A DNA stretch of 64,000 nucleotides from G963666945 sp963666945 (GCA_963666945.2 CAXXRT010000045.1:1-64000), one strand, 5' to 3'. Shown: positions 28,880 through 37,453, numbered from the stretch's first letter. Notes: a model not told the origin generated them from the letters alone. Program-made: numbers and translations.

Positions 28880-28992
28880 CCCCATTGAACTTGTAATTAT
28901 CTCGGTTTGAACAGGATCATTATCAATTTTGTGATGCGTTCCTGTAATTACAACAGAGAAATACCAATATGAATTATATTCAGAAATATATT
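28876..28992 (-). pseudogene. deleted fragment of a second BtuB-like receptor
   Basis: On the minus strand the fragment reads VVITGTHHKIDNDPVQTEII joined to TSSMGSN. This matches the receptor at 24.3 kb (VVTGTGTLHRIENVPVQTEI ... TTSSMGSN) with about 35 residues of the plug missing between the two parts. Just upstream, 28967-28991 repeats the receptor's leader sequence at 24789-24812 (TATGAATTATATTCAGA). So this is a heavily deleted copy of the cobalamin receptor locus. Confidence 0.7.
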
Positions 28993-29049
28993 CTTCTTTT
29001 TTGTATAAGAAAAATTTTGGTATTAGAATATAGCTAGTCATATCTTAAA

Positions 29050-29250
29050 TTATTAGTTCTTTTCCACTGTCAGGCAACTGTCAGTGACTGTCAGGAGCTG
29101 CCATCATTTCCCCTGATTTGTTGTAAAATTGTTGTAACAATTTTCTTTACAACAAATATACAACAAAATTGGGTAAATAAGTGCAAACATCTGCAAACAA
29201 AATAAAGGTAAATGCCTTAAAATGAAAGCAAAAGCAAACAAGTGCAAACA
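29050..29250. repeat. cluster of short direct and inverted repeats beside mnmE
   Basis: Three ACTGTCAG copies lie at about 29066-29095. An inverted repeat TTGTTGTAAA (29118-29127) / TTTACAACAA (29146-29155) follows, with an extra TTGTTGTAA and an extra TACAACAAA. After that come four GCAAAC units up to 29250. No gene is seen. The arrangement resembles recombinase or regulator binding arms and lies right at the 3' end of mnmE. Confidence 0.5.
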
Positions 29251-29263
29251 AGAGAAAGTAGGG

Positions 29264-30661
29264 TTATTTTCCTATACAAAAGTTCTTAAATATATTTCCT
29301 AATATCTCGTCAGTTGATATCTCACCTGTAATCGTTCCCAAATAATGCAAGGTTTCGCGAAGATCCTGTGATAGGAAGTCTCCGCTGATTCCCATTTCAA
29401 GTCCGTGGATTACTCTGTCTACGGCTTCTTTGGCGTGACAAAGGGCTTCATAGTGTCTGGCGTTGGTCACTATTACGTCGCTTTCGTTTAACTGTTGTAG
29501 GTTTACGGTGCTTACCAGTTCGTCAATCAGCTTGTCTACGTTGGTGTTTTCTTTGGCCGATATTGGTATAATGTGATAGTCTTTTGAATATCTGAAAAGT
29601 GCTTCTTTTACTTCTCCTGGGTTTTCTATCTGATCTATCTTATTGATTATTACTATGAATTTTTGTGTGTAATGGTCAATTTCTGAGCTTACTTTTTCTA
29701 TTGATTCTCTTACAGTGGAAAGATCTTTTAGTGCATCGACAAGTAATAAAACTACGCTGGCTTTCTTTATACGATCGAATGTCCGCTCTATTCCTATTGT
29801 TTCTACTACGTCTTTAGTGTGACGGATTCCTGCCGTATCAATGAATCGGAAAGTGATTCCCTGTATGTTTATTGTGTCTTCTATAACATCTCTGGTGGTT
29901 CCTTCTATCTCGCTTACTATTGCTTTATCTTCCTTAAGTAGTGAGTTAAGTAGGGTACTTTTCCCAACATTTGTATTTCCTACGATGGCGACAGGTACTC
30001 CGTTCTTAATTACGTTACCAAGACTGAATGAGTCAATCAGTTTGCTTATCAGTGAGTCGATATTATGGGCAAGATGCATCAGTTCTTTGCGATCGGCAAA
30101 TTCTACATCTTCCTCGGAGAAATCAAGTTCCAGCTCTACAAGGGAAGATATTGTTAAAAGATGCTCCCTCAGCTTTGATATCTCTGCGGAGAATCCTCCT
30201 TTCATTTGCTGCATTGCAAGTTTGTGCGCTGCTGCCGACGATGTTGATATAAGGTCGGCTACTGCCTCTGCCTGGGAAAGGTCCATCTTTCCGTTTACAA
30301 AGGCCCTTTGTGTGTATTCTCCCGGATTGGCCATACGGGCTCCTTTTTGTATAAGCAATTGTATTATCCGTTGCTGTATGTATGGAGCTCCGTGACAGCT
30401 TATCTCTACGCTGTCTTCGCCGGTGTAGGAGTGGGGGCCGTGAAATATTGAGACCAGTACCTCGTCGATGATTTCATCTCCTTCTTTTATTTCCCCGAAA
30501 TGTATTGTATATGCCTTCTGTGCTTCTAACCTTTTCCCCTTTGATGAATGGAATATTGAATCACATATTGCAATTGAATCTTTTCCGGAAAGACGAATAA
30601 CAGCGATGGCAGCATTACCTGGTGCTGTGGAGATGGCGCATATGGTTGACTGGTCTATCAT
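29264..30661 (-). CDS. mnmE: tRNA modification GTPase MnmE
   Basis: A 465-residue GTPase which, with MnmG, adds the carboxymethylaminomethyl group to wobble uridine 34 of certain tRNAs. The N-terminal folate-binding domain begins TICAISTAPGNAAIAVIRLS. The GTPase core shows G1 GNTNVGKST, G3 DTAGI and G4 NKID. The protein ends in the FCIGK motif whose cysteine is essential in the family. Length is normal and the frame is clean. It starts 36 bases after the sirtuin stop, so the two form a probable operon. MnmG is not in the window. Confidence 0.97.
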   Translation of the reverse strand: MIDQSTICAISTAPGNAAIAVIRLSGKDSIAICDSIFHSSKGKRLEAQKAYTIHFGEIKEGDEIIDEVLVSIFHGPHSYTGEDSVEISCHGAPYIQQRIIQLLIQKGARMANPGEYTQRAFVNGKMDLSQAEAVADLISTSSAAAHKLAMQQMKGGFSAEISKLREHLLTISSLVELELDFSEEDVEFADRKELMHLAHNIDSLISKLIDSFSLGNVIKNGVPVAIVGNTNVGKSTLLNSLLKEDKAIVSEIEGTTRDVIEDTINIQGITFRFIDTAGIRHTKDVVETIGIERTFDRIKKASVVLLLVDALKDLSTVRESIEKVSSEIDHYTQKFIVIINKIDQIENPGEVKEALFRYSKDYHIIPISAKENTNVDKLIDELVSTVNLQQLNESDVIVTNARHYEALCHAKEAVDRVIHGLEMGISGDFLSQDLRETLHYLGTITGEISTDEILGNIFKNFCIGK

Positions 30662-30697
30662 TTCTTGTATTTTTGTGCGAAGATAATAATATTATTA

Positions 30698-31396
30698 CTA
30701 TGCTTCAAATTCGTTATTTAAAAGCTCTTGTTTTAGTAGTACAACTCCTTCCTCGGCTCCTTTTTCTATATAGTGTACGTTAGGCAGGTTAAGGTTGCCG
30801 GGCTTTTTAGGGTCTATAAGATATATTTCTGCATCGTATTTAGCATAATTTACCAATCCTGCTGCTGGATAAACGGCTAGGGAGGTGCCTGCAATTACTA
30901 TTATATCGGCCTTTTCAACAAGTGGGATTGCATTCTCTATCTCTGGAACGGCTTCTCCAAACCATACGACATGTGGACGTAACTGAGAGCCTTTCTCGCA
31001 TTTGTCGCCCAGTTTTAATTCCCATCCTTCAAGATTGTATATAAGATTGGGGTCTACTGAACTTCGTACTTTCTTTAGTTCTCCATGAAGATGTATCACA
31101 TGGCTGCTTCCGGCCCGTTCGTGAAGATCATCTATGTTTTGGGTTATTATATCCACATTGAAGTAATTCTCAAGGTCGGCAAGACCGTAATGACCCTTAT
31201 TGGGCTGACATGAGTATAGTTGCTTCCTTCTTTCGTTGTAAAAACGGTTAACCATCTCAGGGTTTCTTGCCCAGGCTTCGGGTGTGGCTACATCCATTAC
31301 GTTGTATTCTTCCCATAGCCCATTGTTGTCCCGAAATGTGCGTATTCCGCTCTCTGCACTCATTCCTGCCCCAGAAATTACTACCAGGTTCTTCAT
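30698..31396 (-). CDS. cobB: NAD-dependent protein deacylase (Sir2/CobB)
   Basis: A 232-residue sirtuin that removes acyl groups from lysine using NAD. GAGMSAESGIRTFRD (NAD loop), TQNIDDLHERAG and HLHGE (catalytic histidine) are present. Y and R in the FYNERR segment match the Sirt5/CobB desuccinylase pocket, suggesting activity on negatively charged acyl groups. The usual four zinc cysteines are absent; only one cysteine remains in the stretch between HLHGE and RPHVVWFGE. It lies directly upstream of mnmE. Confidence 0.93.
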   Translation of the reverse strand: MKNLVVISGAGMSAESGIRTFRDNNGLWEEYNVMDVATPEAWARNPEMVNRFYNERRKQLYSCQPNKGHYGLADLENYFNVDIITQNIDDLHERAGSSHVIHLHGELKKVRSSVDPNLIYNLEGWELKLGDKCEKGSQLRPHVVWFGEAVPEIENAIPLVEKADIIVIAGTSLAVYPAAGLVNYAKYDAEIYLIDPKKPGNLNLPNVHYIEKGAEEGVVLLKQELLNNEFEA

Positions 31397-31799
31397 CTGT
31401 TTATTGTTTTATAAATTTAAGAATATGCAAAAATATTGCACATTCCGGAGTCTTTCGATTCTATTAGTCTGGCATAAAATTTTTAAATAATTAGAGATAC
31501 AAATCTAAATCATCTTTTGTATTATTTTAAAAAAAACTTGTCAGATTCATCAGTATAATCCTTTTCCTGTATGCAAAAATAGCAATTTGATTAATGAATA
31601 AGTAAAAATTCATGTATAAAGATATGTAACATTATAATTAATTGTGTCGTAAATTTCAAAAATCGCTTTATTATCTGATGAATTGAGCAAGGTGTTTATT
31701 ATTGAATATTATGAATTTGTTTATGTGATAATGGGTAAAATAGTTCCCTCTCGGTTGTTTGCTGTGTTGTAGTGTATCTTAATTATTAAAACTAGAAAA
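31397..31799. other. divergent intergenic region, nothing recognised
   Basis: Four hundred AT-rich bases between the sirtuin and the oxidoreductase, transcribed away from each other. They must hold two promoters, but I see no convincing consensus pair, gene or repeat. Confidence 0.45.
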
Positions 31800-32399
31800 A
31801 TGAACCAACTACTTATATACGCACATCCTAATCCTAAGAGTTTTAATAATGCTCTCAAGGAAACATTATTGAAAATAGGAAAGGATAATGGCACCATCAA
31901 TGTGGTGAGGGATTTGTATGATATGAATTTCGATCCTGTGCTTAAGCCTTCGGATATTCTTAGTTTTAAAAAGAAAGAATGTCCTGCCGATATTGGGGAA
32001 GAGCATAAGCATATTGAATGGGCTGATGTGATTGTTTTTGTATTTCCTCTGTGGTGGAATGGTATGCCTGCAATATTAAAGGGCTATATCGACAGGGTTT
32101 TTTCCTGTGGTTTTGCTTATCGCTACGATAAACATGGTTCTCACGGATTGCTTCAAAATAAAAAGATAATGGTTTTCACTACTCTAGGTGAGACCGATGA
32201 AATATATAATGTGTCTGGACTGTATGAAGCAGTAAAGATAACTCAGGATTTGGGTGTATTTGAATTCTGTGGGATGGAAGTTCTTCTGCACCATTTTTTC
32301 CCGGCTGTTCCCCATGTTGATAAAGATACCCGATTAATGTATTTAGAAGAGTTGAAGCATGTATATACAGAAGCTTTGGCTGCATTAAAAGTGGGATAA
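31800..32399 (+). CDS. flavodoxin-fold NAD(P)H-dependent oxidoreductase
   Basis: A 199-residue protein of the NQO1/KefF/MdaB flavoprotein family that reduces quinones or related acceptors with NAD(P)H. The N-terminal strand LLIYAHPNPKSFNNAL, the flavin-site FVFPLWWNGMPAILKGYIDR segment (near residues 80-100) and the TTLGE turn are typical. It is cytosolic with FMN or FAD expected. It is a single gene followed by a strong terminator, so context does not reveal the acceptor. Confidence 0.9.
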   Translation: MNQLLIYAHPNPKSFNNALKETLLKIGKDNGTINVVRDLYDMNFDPVLKPSDILSFKKKECPADIGEEHKHIEWADVIVFVFPLWWNGMPAILKGYIDRVFSCGFAYRYDKHGSHGLLQNKKIMVFTTLGETDEIYNVSGLYEAVKITQDLGVFEFCGMEVLLHHFFPAVPHVDKDTRLMYLEELKHVYTEALAALKVG

Positions 32400-32435
32400 T
32401 AAAAAAGCCTTGAAGAAAACTTCAAGGCTTTTTTT
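32400..32435. terminator. bidirectional terminator
   Basis: AAGCCTTGAAG / CTTCAAGGCTT stem with AAAA loop, flanked by A and T runs. It separates the oxidoreductase from the oppositely directed tRNA genes. Confidence 0.9.
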
Positions 32436-32436
32436 G

Positions 32437-32509
32437 AGCGGGAAACGGGGCTCAAACCCGCGACCCTCAGCTTGGAAGGCTGATGCTCTATCAACTGAGC
32501 TATTCCCGC
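32437..32509 (-). tRNA. tRNA-Gly (anticodon TCC)
   Basis: A 73-nt cloverleaf on the minus strand. The acceptor is GCGGGAA paired with TTCCCGC, with discriminator T, as expected for glycine. The D arm is AGCTCAGTTGATAGAGC, the anticodon loop CTTCCAA and the T arm GCGGGTTTGAGCCCCGT. No CCA is encoded. It lies 10 bases downstream of tRNA-Tyr, likely on the same transcript. Confidence 0.95.
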
Positions 32510-32519
32510 AAACGGTCGG

Positions 32520-32602
32520 TGGGAAGAGCAGGATTCGAACCTACGAAGACGAAAGTCAGCGGAGTTACAGTCCGCCCCAGTTGGCCACTTTGGTATCTTC
32601 CC
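32520..32602 (-). tRNA. tRNA-Tyr (anticodon GTA)
   Basis: An 83-nt class II tRNA on the minus strand. The acceptor is GGGAAGA paired with TCTTCCC, with discriminator A. The anticodon loop contains CTGTAAC, and a long variable arm (GCTGACTTTCGTCTTCG region) is typical of tyrosine tRNA. The T arm carries GGTTCGAATCC. Confidence 0.95.
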
Positions 32603-32701
32603 TTACAGCTTGAGAACATTAGGTTTTTGTTTCCTTTGAAACGCCTTATCTGTTTCTCTATTGTGGTTGCAAATATAGAGCGTTTTATTGAATCTGCAAA
32701 T

Positions 32702-32740
32702 ATTTCCGAGAAAAAAAACAGTGTTTTTTTTCTCGGAAAT
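32702..32740. terminator. perfect 18-bp palindrome (probable terminator)
   Basis: An uninterrupted 18-bp inverted repeat (ATTTCCGAGAAAAAAAAC and its complement) around a 3-base loop. It lies between the clpB stop and tRNA-Tyr. The A and T runs are inside the stem, which is unusual. It may end clpB transcription or process the tRNA transcript. Confidence 0.6.
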
Positions 32741-32783
32741 TGTTAAGTTATTTATGTACAGAAAATTGTCTGTGTATTTTTTT

Positions 32784-35375
32784 TCAGATATTTTTGAATT
32801 TTATTGAATCATCTTGTTTGTCCACCAATATTCTTTGCTCGGGGAGTATTTCTCCGGACAGAATTTTCCTGGATAATTGGTTTAATACTTCTTTTTGCAA
32901 TATTCTTTTAACAGGTCTGGCTCCAAATTGTGGATCGTATCCTGCTTTACTCAGCCATTCTGCGGCATCTTCAGATAGTTCAATTCTTATATTATTTTCT
33001 GCAAGCATCTTTTTTACTTGTTCAAATTGTAATCTAACTATCTTTTTGATCTCGGCCTGATTCAATGGTGTGAACATTATTATTTCGTCAATACGGTTTA
33101 AGAACTCAGGGCGCAGAGTTTGTTTCAAAAGATTAATGACTGCTGCATTTGTTTCTTCTATTAACTGTTCCCTGTTTTGCTCGGTTATATCCTTTAGTTT
33201 TTCCATTATTATATGAGATCCCGCGTTGGAGGTCATTATAATGATGGTATTTTTGAAATCTACTGTTCTTCCTTTATTGTCGGTTAGTCTTCCGTCGTCG
33301 AGTACCTGCAAGAGTATATTAAACACATCGGGATGGGCTTTTTCTATTTCGTCAAGAAGAACAACAGAATAAGGCTTACGGCGTACGGCCTCAGTTAGTT
33401 GACCGCCTTCTTCGTATCCTATGTATCCCGGAGGCGCTCCTATAAGTCGTGATACACTATGTCTTTCCTGGTATTCACTCATATCGATACGGGTCATCTG
33501 ATTCTCATCATCGAACAGGAAGTTTGCCAGAGTTTTTGCAAGTTCTGTTTTTCCGACTCCTGTTGTTCCCAGGAATATAAACGATCCTATTGGTTTGCGT
33601 GAATCCTGAAGGCCGGCACGGCTGCGCCTGATGGCATCGGCTACTGCTTCTATGGCTTCTTCCTGACCAATTACCCTTTTATGGAGTTCCTGTTCAAGAC
33701 TGAGTAGTTTTTCCTTCTCGGTCTGCATCATCTTGTTAACAGGTATTCCTGTCCATCGTGCTACAATATCGGCAATATCTTCCCTGTCGATTTCTTCTTT
33801 AATAAGGGCATGGCCTTTCTGACTGTCCTTAAGTTCTTGATTTAGTTTTTCTATTTCCTTATCAATATTCTGAAGCGTGCCGTAACGAATTTCGGCAACA
33901 CGACCAAAATCTCCTTCTCTTTCTGCCTTATCTGCCTCGAATTTAAGTTCTTCAAGATGTTGCTTATTATGTTGGATGGCATCAATAATTTCTTTTTCGG
34001 CCTGCCATTTGGCCATAAATTGATTCCTTTCATCGTTGAGTTCAGCTATTTCTTTGTCAAGAATCTCAAGTTTTGCTTTGTCTTTTTCTCTTTTTATTGC
34101 CACCCTTTCTATTTCCCTTTGTTTAATCTTTCTTTCAAGTTCATCAAGTTCCTCGGGTAAGGAATTAATTTCTATTCTTAGCTTTGAAGCGGCTTCGTCT
34201 ATAAGGTCAATAGCTTTGTCGGGCAGGAATCTGTCGGTTATATATCTTTGCGATAATTCAACCGCAGCGATTATTGCATCGTCTTTAATTCTGACCTTAT
34301 GGTGATTCTCATATCTTTCTTTTAGTCCCCTAAGTATGGAAATTGAGCTAAGTCTGTCGGGCTCATCAACCATGACTTTCTGGAACCTTCTTTCCAGTGC
34401 CTTATCTTTTTCGAAATACTTCTGGTACTCATTTAATGTGGTTGCACCAATTGCTCTTAAGTCGCCACGGGCAAGTGCAGGCTTAAGTATATTGGCTGCA
34501 TCCATTGCTCCCTCGCTTTTTCCGGCTCCTACAAGTGTATGTATCTCGTCGATAAACAAAACTACCTCGCCGTCGGAAGCAACAACTTCTTTAACCACGC
34601 TTTTAAGTCTTTCCTCGAATTCGCCTTTGTACTTTGCTCCTGCAATAAGGGCGCCCATATCAAGTGAATATATTTGTTTACTTTTTAAATTATCAGGAAT
34701 ATCACCACGTATTATTCTATGAGCTAGACCTTCTGCTATTGCTGTTTTTCCTACTCCAGGTTCTCCTATTAATATAGGGTTGTTTTTTGTTCTGCGTGAA
34801 AGTATCTGAAGTATTCTTCTTATCTCCTCGTCTCTTCCGATTACCGGATCTAGCTTGCCTTCCGATGCCCTTTTATTAAGATTTATGGCGAAGCGATTTA
34901 GGGCATTAAAACTGTCCTCTGCGCTTTGGGAATCTACTTTGCTGCCTTTTCGAAGTTCTTCTATGGCTTGTATTAAATCTTTATTGTTGATTCCTTGGTC
35001 GTTTAACATTGAAGAAACCTGATCTTTGATTTCTAAAAGTCCAAGAAGGATATGCTCTACGGAAACATAAGTGTCCTTCATTTTTGTGGCAATATCCTGT
35101 GCCTTGGTAAGAACCTTGTTGCTGTCGTTGGAAAGATAAGGTTGTCCCCCTGATACTTTTGGGAACGATTCTATTATCTTTTCATTAATATTATTTATTT
35201 GAATAGGGTTTGCTCCAATCTTTTTAAAGAGGAATGAACAAATGTTTTCACTTGTTTGTAATACACCTTTTAATAAGTGAGCAGTTTCCACGGCCTGTTG
35301 TCCTTTTTGTTCTGCTATCTGAACAGCAGATTGTATGGATTCCTGTGCCTTAATTGTGAAATTATTAATGTTCAT
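32784..35375 (-). CDS. clpB: ATP-dependent chaperone ClpB
   Basis: An 863-residue Hsp100 disaggregase that works with DnaK to resolubilise aggregates. The Clp N domain starts NINNFTIKAQESIQSAVQIA. The first AAA module has Walker A GEPGVGKTA and Walker B VLFIDEIHT. A long coiled-coil middle domain (about residues 405-530) separates it from the second module, with GTTGVGKTE and VVLLDEIEKAHPD and the C-terminal ISKAGYDPQFGARPVKR segment. Full length and in frame. No HSP33-type operator is obvious upstream. Confidence 0.97.
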   Translation of the reverse strand: MNINNFTIKAQESIQSAVQIAEQKGQQAVETAHLLKGVLQTSENICSFLFKKIGANPIQINNINEKIIESFPKVSGGQPYLSNDSNKVLTKAQDIATKMKDTYVSVEHILLGLLEIKDQVSSMLNDQGINNKDLIQAIEELRKGSKVDSQSAEDSFNALNRFAINLNKRASEGKLDPVIGRDEEIRRILQILSRRTKNNPILIGEPGVGKTAIAEGLAHRIIRGDIPDNLKSKQIYSLDMGALIAGAKYKGEFEERLKSVVKEVVASDGEVVLFIDEIHTLVGAGKSEGAMDAANILKPALARGDLRAIGATTLNEYQKYFEKDKALERRFQKVMVDEPDRLSSISILRGLKERYENHHKVRIKDDAIIAAVELSQRYITDRFLPDKAIDLIDEAASKLRIEINSLPEELDELERKIKQREIERVAIKREKDKAKLEILDKEIAELNDERNQFMAKWQAEKEIIDAIQHNKQHLEELKFEADKAEREGDFGRVAEIRYGTLQNIDKEIEKLNQELKDSQKGHALIKEEIDREDIADIVARWTGIPVNKMMQTEKEKLLSLEQELHKRVIGQEEAIEAVADAIRRSRAGLQDSRKPIGSFIFLGTTGVGKTELAKTLANFLFDDENQMTRIDMSEYQERHSVSRLIGAPPGYIGYEEGGQLTEAVRRKPYSVVLLDEIEKAHPDVFNILLQVLDDGRLTDNKGRTVDFKNTIIIMTSNAGSHIIMEKLKDITEQNREQLIEETNAAVINLLKQTLRPEFLNRIDEIIMFTPLNQAEIKKIVRLQFEQVKKMLAENNIRIELSEDAAEWLSKAGYDPQFGARPVKRILQKEVLNQLSRKILSGEILPEQRILVDKQDDSIKFKNI

Positions 35376-35552
35376 GATATGTATTTTTAGTATTTTTTTT
35401 ATTTTTACGTTGTGTAGAACATTACAATTTAGATGCCATTACATATATATACGTTATGTGTGTCAAATTGGCGTAATGTTCGTATAATAAACTGCTATTT
35501 TTTCAGTTTTGTAATCCTAATTATTAATTGTTTAATTAAAATTATTGGAAAG

Positions 35553-35957
35553 ATGAAAGCAGTTGCAACATGGACAAAACAATTTCAGGGAGTAGTAACA
35601 GACAAATGTAATCGTAGTATTGTTATTGATGTATCGGAAGAAAAAGGTGGATGCGACACGGGTTCTTCAGCTCTAGAACTTTGTATTATGGGCTTTGCCG
35701 GTTGTATCGAGACTATTTTTGCGATGGTTGCTCCTAAAATGAGAATTTCATTCCAGGCTCTTGAAGTAGAGGCGTTAGCAAGAATTGAAGAAGGTTATCT
35801 AACATTTTCTCACGTTGACTATGTTTTACGAATTAAGACTGATGCATCTGAAGAGAAAATTGCTAAATGTCTTGAGACTGTTGAAAAGACTTGTCCTGTA
35901 GGTGTTTTATTTTCTAAAGCTGGTATAAAAATCAGTGGGAAGATTGAAATGCTTTAA
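35553..35957 (+). CDS. OsmC-family peroxide-resistance-like protein
   Basis: A 134-residue OsmC/Ohr-type protein from the ATG at 35553 (MKAVATWTKQF). A longer frame from 35433 adds 40 unconserved residues and was rejected. The two family cysteines are present in ALELCIMGFAGCIETIF and in TCPVGVLFSKAG, so thiol peroxidase activity on organic hydroperoxides is plausible. It is a short OsmC-like subtype. It is divergent from clpB, and a terminator follows. Confidence 0.85.
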   Translation: MKAVATWTKQFQGVVTDKCNRSIVIDVSEEKGGCDTGSSALELCIMGFAGCIETIFAMVAPKMRISFQALEVEALARIEEGYLTFSHVDYVLRIKTDASEEKIAKCLETVEKTCPVGVLFSKAGIKISGKIEML

Positions 35958-35980
35958 GAAAGAGATTTTTTATAAGTGTG

Positions 35981-36012
35981 AACGGCCTTGCTTAATAGTG
36001 GGGCCGTTTTTA
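35981..36012 (+). terminator. terminator after the OsmC-like gene
   Basis: AACGGCC / GGCCGTT stem with a 14-base loop, then TTTTT; 23 bases past the stop. Confidence 0.8.
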
Positions 36013-36130
36013 TCTAAATTTAGGCTCTAGGAATAATATTCAAATTCCTGATTTTGACTTATAGTTTTTAATAAAATGGCGATTTTTACTTATAAGTAGT
36101 AAGGTGTTTTACCAATAATTATTAAAAGTT

Positions 36131-36300
36131 GTTAAAATTAAGAAAAACTTAACAGCTCTTAACTCTTCGTTAACTTTATTCTGTGGAAATGACGGTATAT
36201 TTGCACTGTCACAGTTAGAGATTTTTTTTCATAAGTTTGTAAAAGTTTAGGTTAGTAGAATAACAATAAAGGCCTCCCATTTGCGGAGGCCTTTGTTGTT
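36131..36300 (+). ncRNA. candidate small RNA gene, copy 1 (with promoter)
   Basis: A unit of about 170 bases starts with a GTTAAAATTAAGAAAAACTT block and TTAACTTT at about 36170. A TATATTTG element at 36196-36203 fits the Bacteroidota -7 consensus TAnnTTTG. A transcript starting near 36208 would hold CACAGTTAGAGATTTTTTTT and CATAAGTTTGTAAA and end in a 16-bp hairpin (36262-36300) with loop CATTTGC. No open frame of any length is present. A second copy lies 385 bases downstream. Function unknown. Confidence 0.6.
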
Positions 36301-36515
36301 ATGGGTATTTTGTTGGAAAATAGATAATAAATTCATTTCTATTATAACGAAGATAATTATTTTACCTTGTTTAAAAATTTAATGTACCATTGCCCTGCAT
36401 AATTATTTATTGGGTCATATGGAAAATTATTGTACAGATATTTAGGTTAAAAAGATCATCTCTACAATGAAATGGAATTTTTGGTAAGAAAAATATGGGT
36501 TATTTCTTAATACTT

Positions 36516-36691
36516 GTTAAAATTAAGAAAAACTTAACAGGTATTAACGTTGCGTTAACTTTGAAGCACTAAAATAGCCGTATCTTTGTAGTGTCACAGT
36601 TAGAGATTTTTTTCATAAGTTTGTAAAGTTTAGAGTTAGTAAAATAACTACAAATAAGGCCTCCCATTTGCGGAGGCCTTATTTGTAGTTA
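36516..36691 (+). ncRNA. candidate small RNA gene, copy 2 (with promoter)
   Basis: The same unit again: GTTAAAATTAAGAAAAACTT, GTTAACTTTG, the -7 element TATCTTTG at 36581-36588, then TGTCACAGTTAGAGATTTTT and CATAAGTTTGTAAAG. The final hairpin (36646-36690) has a 19-bp perfect stem. The upper stem and the loop CATTTGC are identical to copy 1. The lower stem differs on both sides so that pairing is kept, which argues that the structure is functional. The predicted RNA is about 100 nt. Confidence 0.6.
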
Positions 36692-36744
36692 CAGTTTTTA
36701 TTTAAATCATTTCAATTGAGATTTTTTTGTTTTAGATTAAGTAT

Positions 36745-37449
36745 TTATGTCCTGTTAATCAAATTAATGGTATGACAGGCAACAATACCTGCAGTCTCAG
36801 TTCTTAGCCTGCTGTTACCGAGACTAATTTCTTTGAATCCTGCTTCTTTAGCCATTTCTACTTCTTCCGGACTGAAATCACCTTCAGGACCTATAAGTAT
36901 TAGCACATTTGTATTTTCTTTATAGATATCCTGTAGAGGTGTTTTTTTCCCCGGATTGCAATGGGCAATAAATTTCAGACCATCGAAGGGCTGATTTATC
37001 AGATCCTTGAATCTGGTTATCTCTTTAAGAAGTGGATGGTATGCTTTCAACGATTGCTTAACGGCGGAGGTTATTATTTTGTTTAATCTATCAGTCTTGA
37101 GAACCTTCCTTTCCGAATGCTCGCAGAGTAGGGGAGTCACACAGTCTATTCCCATCTCTGTACATTTTTCAAGAAACCATTCGATTCTGTCGTTATTCTT
37201 GGTAGGGGCGATGCCGATATGTAGCTTAAAATTTCTTTTCTCGTATTCCCTGATTATTTCTGTGCATTTTATTTTGCACGACTTTGGATTAGCATCTGTT
37301 ATCTCTGCTGTATAAAATCCTCCAATGCCGTCTATAAGATGAATAATATCGCCCTCAGTCAGTCGTAAGACCTTTATGCAATGTTTCGATTCTGTAGGGT
37401 CGAGTGTATATGTATCTCCTTTTATGTCTGGTGTGTAAAATAAATGCAT
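36745..37449 (-). CDS. rsmE: 16S rRNA m3U1498 methyltransferase RsmE
   Basis: A 234-residue SPOUT-class methyltransferase acting on uridine 1498 of 16S rRNA. The PUA-like start HLFYTPDIKGD is followed by a SPOUT knot with ILIGPEGDFSPEE and LGNSRLRTETAG, the SAM-binding signature of RsmE. It ends a four-gene minus-strand operon (truA, DUF4105, fatA-like, rsmE), starting four bases after the thioesterase stop. Confidence 0.95.
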   Translation of the reverse strand: MHLFYTPDIKGDTYTLDPTESKHCIKVLRLTEGDIIHLIDGIGGFYTAEITDANPKSCKIKCTEIIREYEKRNFKLHIGIAPTKNNDRIEWFLEKCTEMGIDCVTPLLCEHSERKVLKTDRLNKIITSAVKQSLKAYHPLLKEITRFKDLINQPFDGLKFIAHCNPGKKTPLQDIYKENTNVLILIGPEGDFSPEEVEMAKEAGFKEISLGNSRLRTETAGIVACHTINLINRT

Positions 37450-37453
37450 GTTA

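Noticed and set aside
29841..30395. 184-codon plus-strand open frame inside mnmE
   Set aside because: It is antisense to a clean, well-conserved mnmE and has no protein-like domain.
34336..34722. 128-codon plus-strand frame inside clpB
   Set aside because: Low-complexity serine-rich shadow of the ATPase on the other strand.
35433..35552. 40-residue upstream extension of the OsmC-like protein
   Set aside because: Hydrophobic, unconserved sequence; the ATG at 35553 fits the family start.
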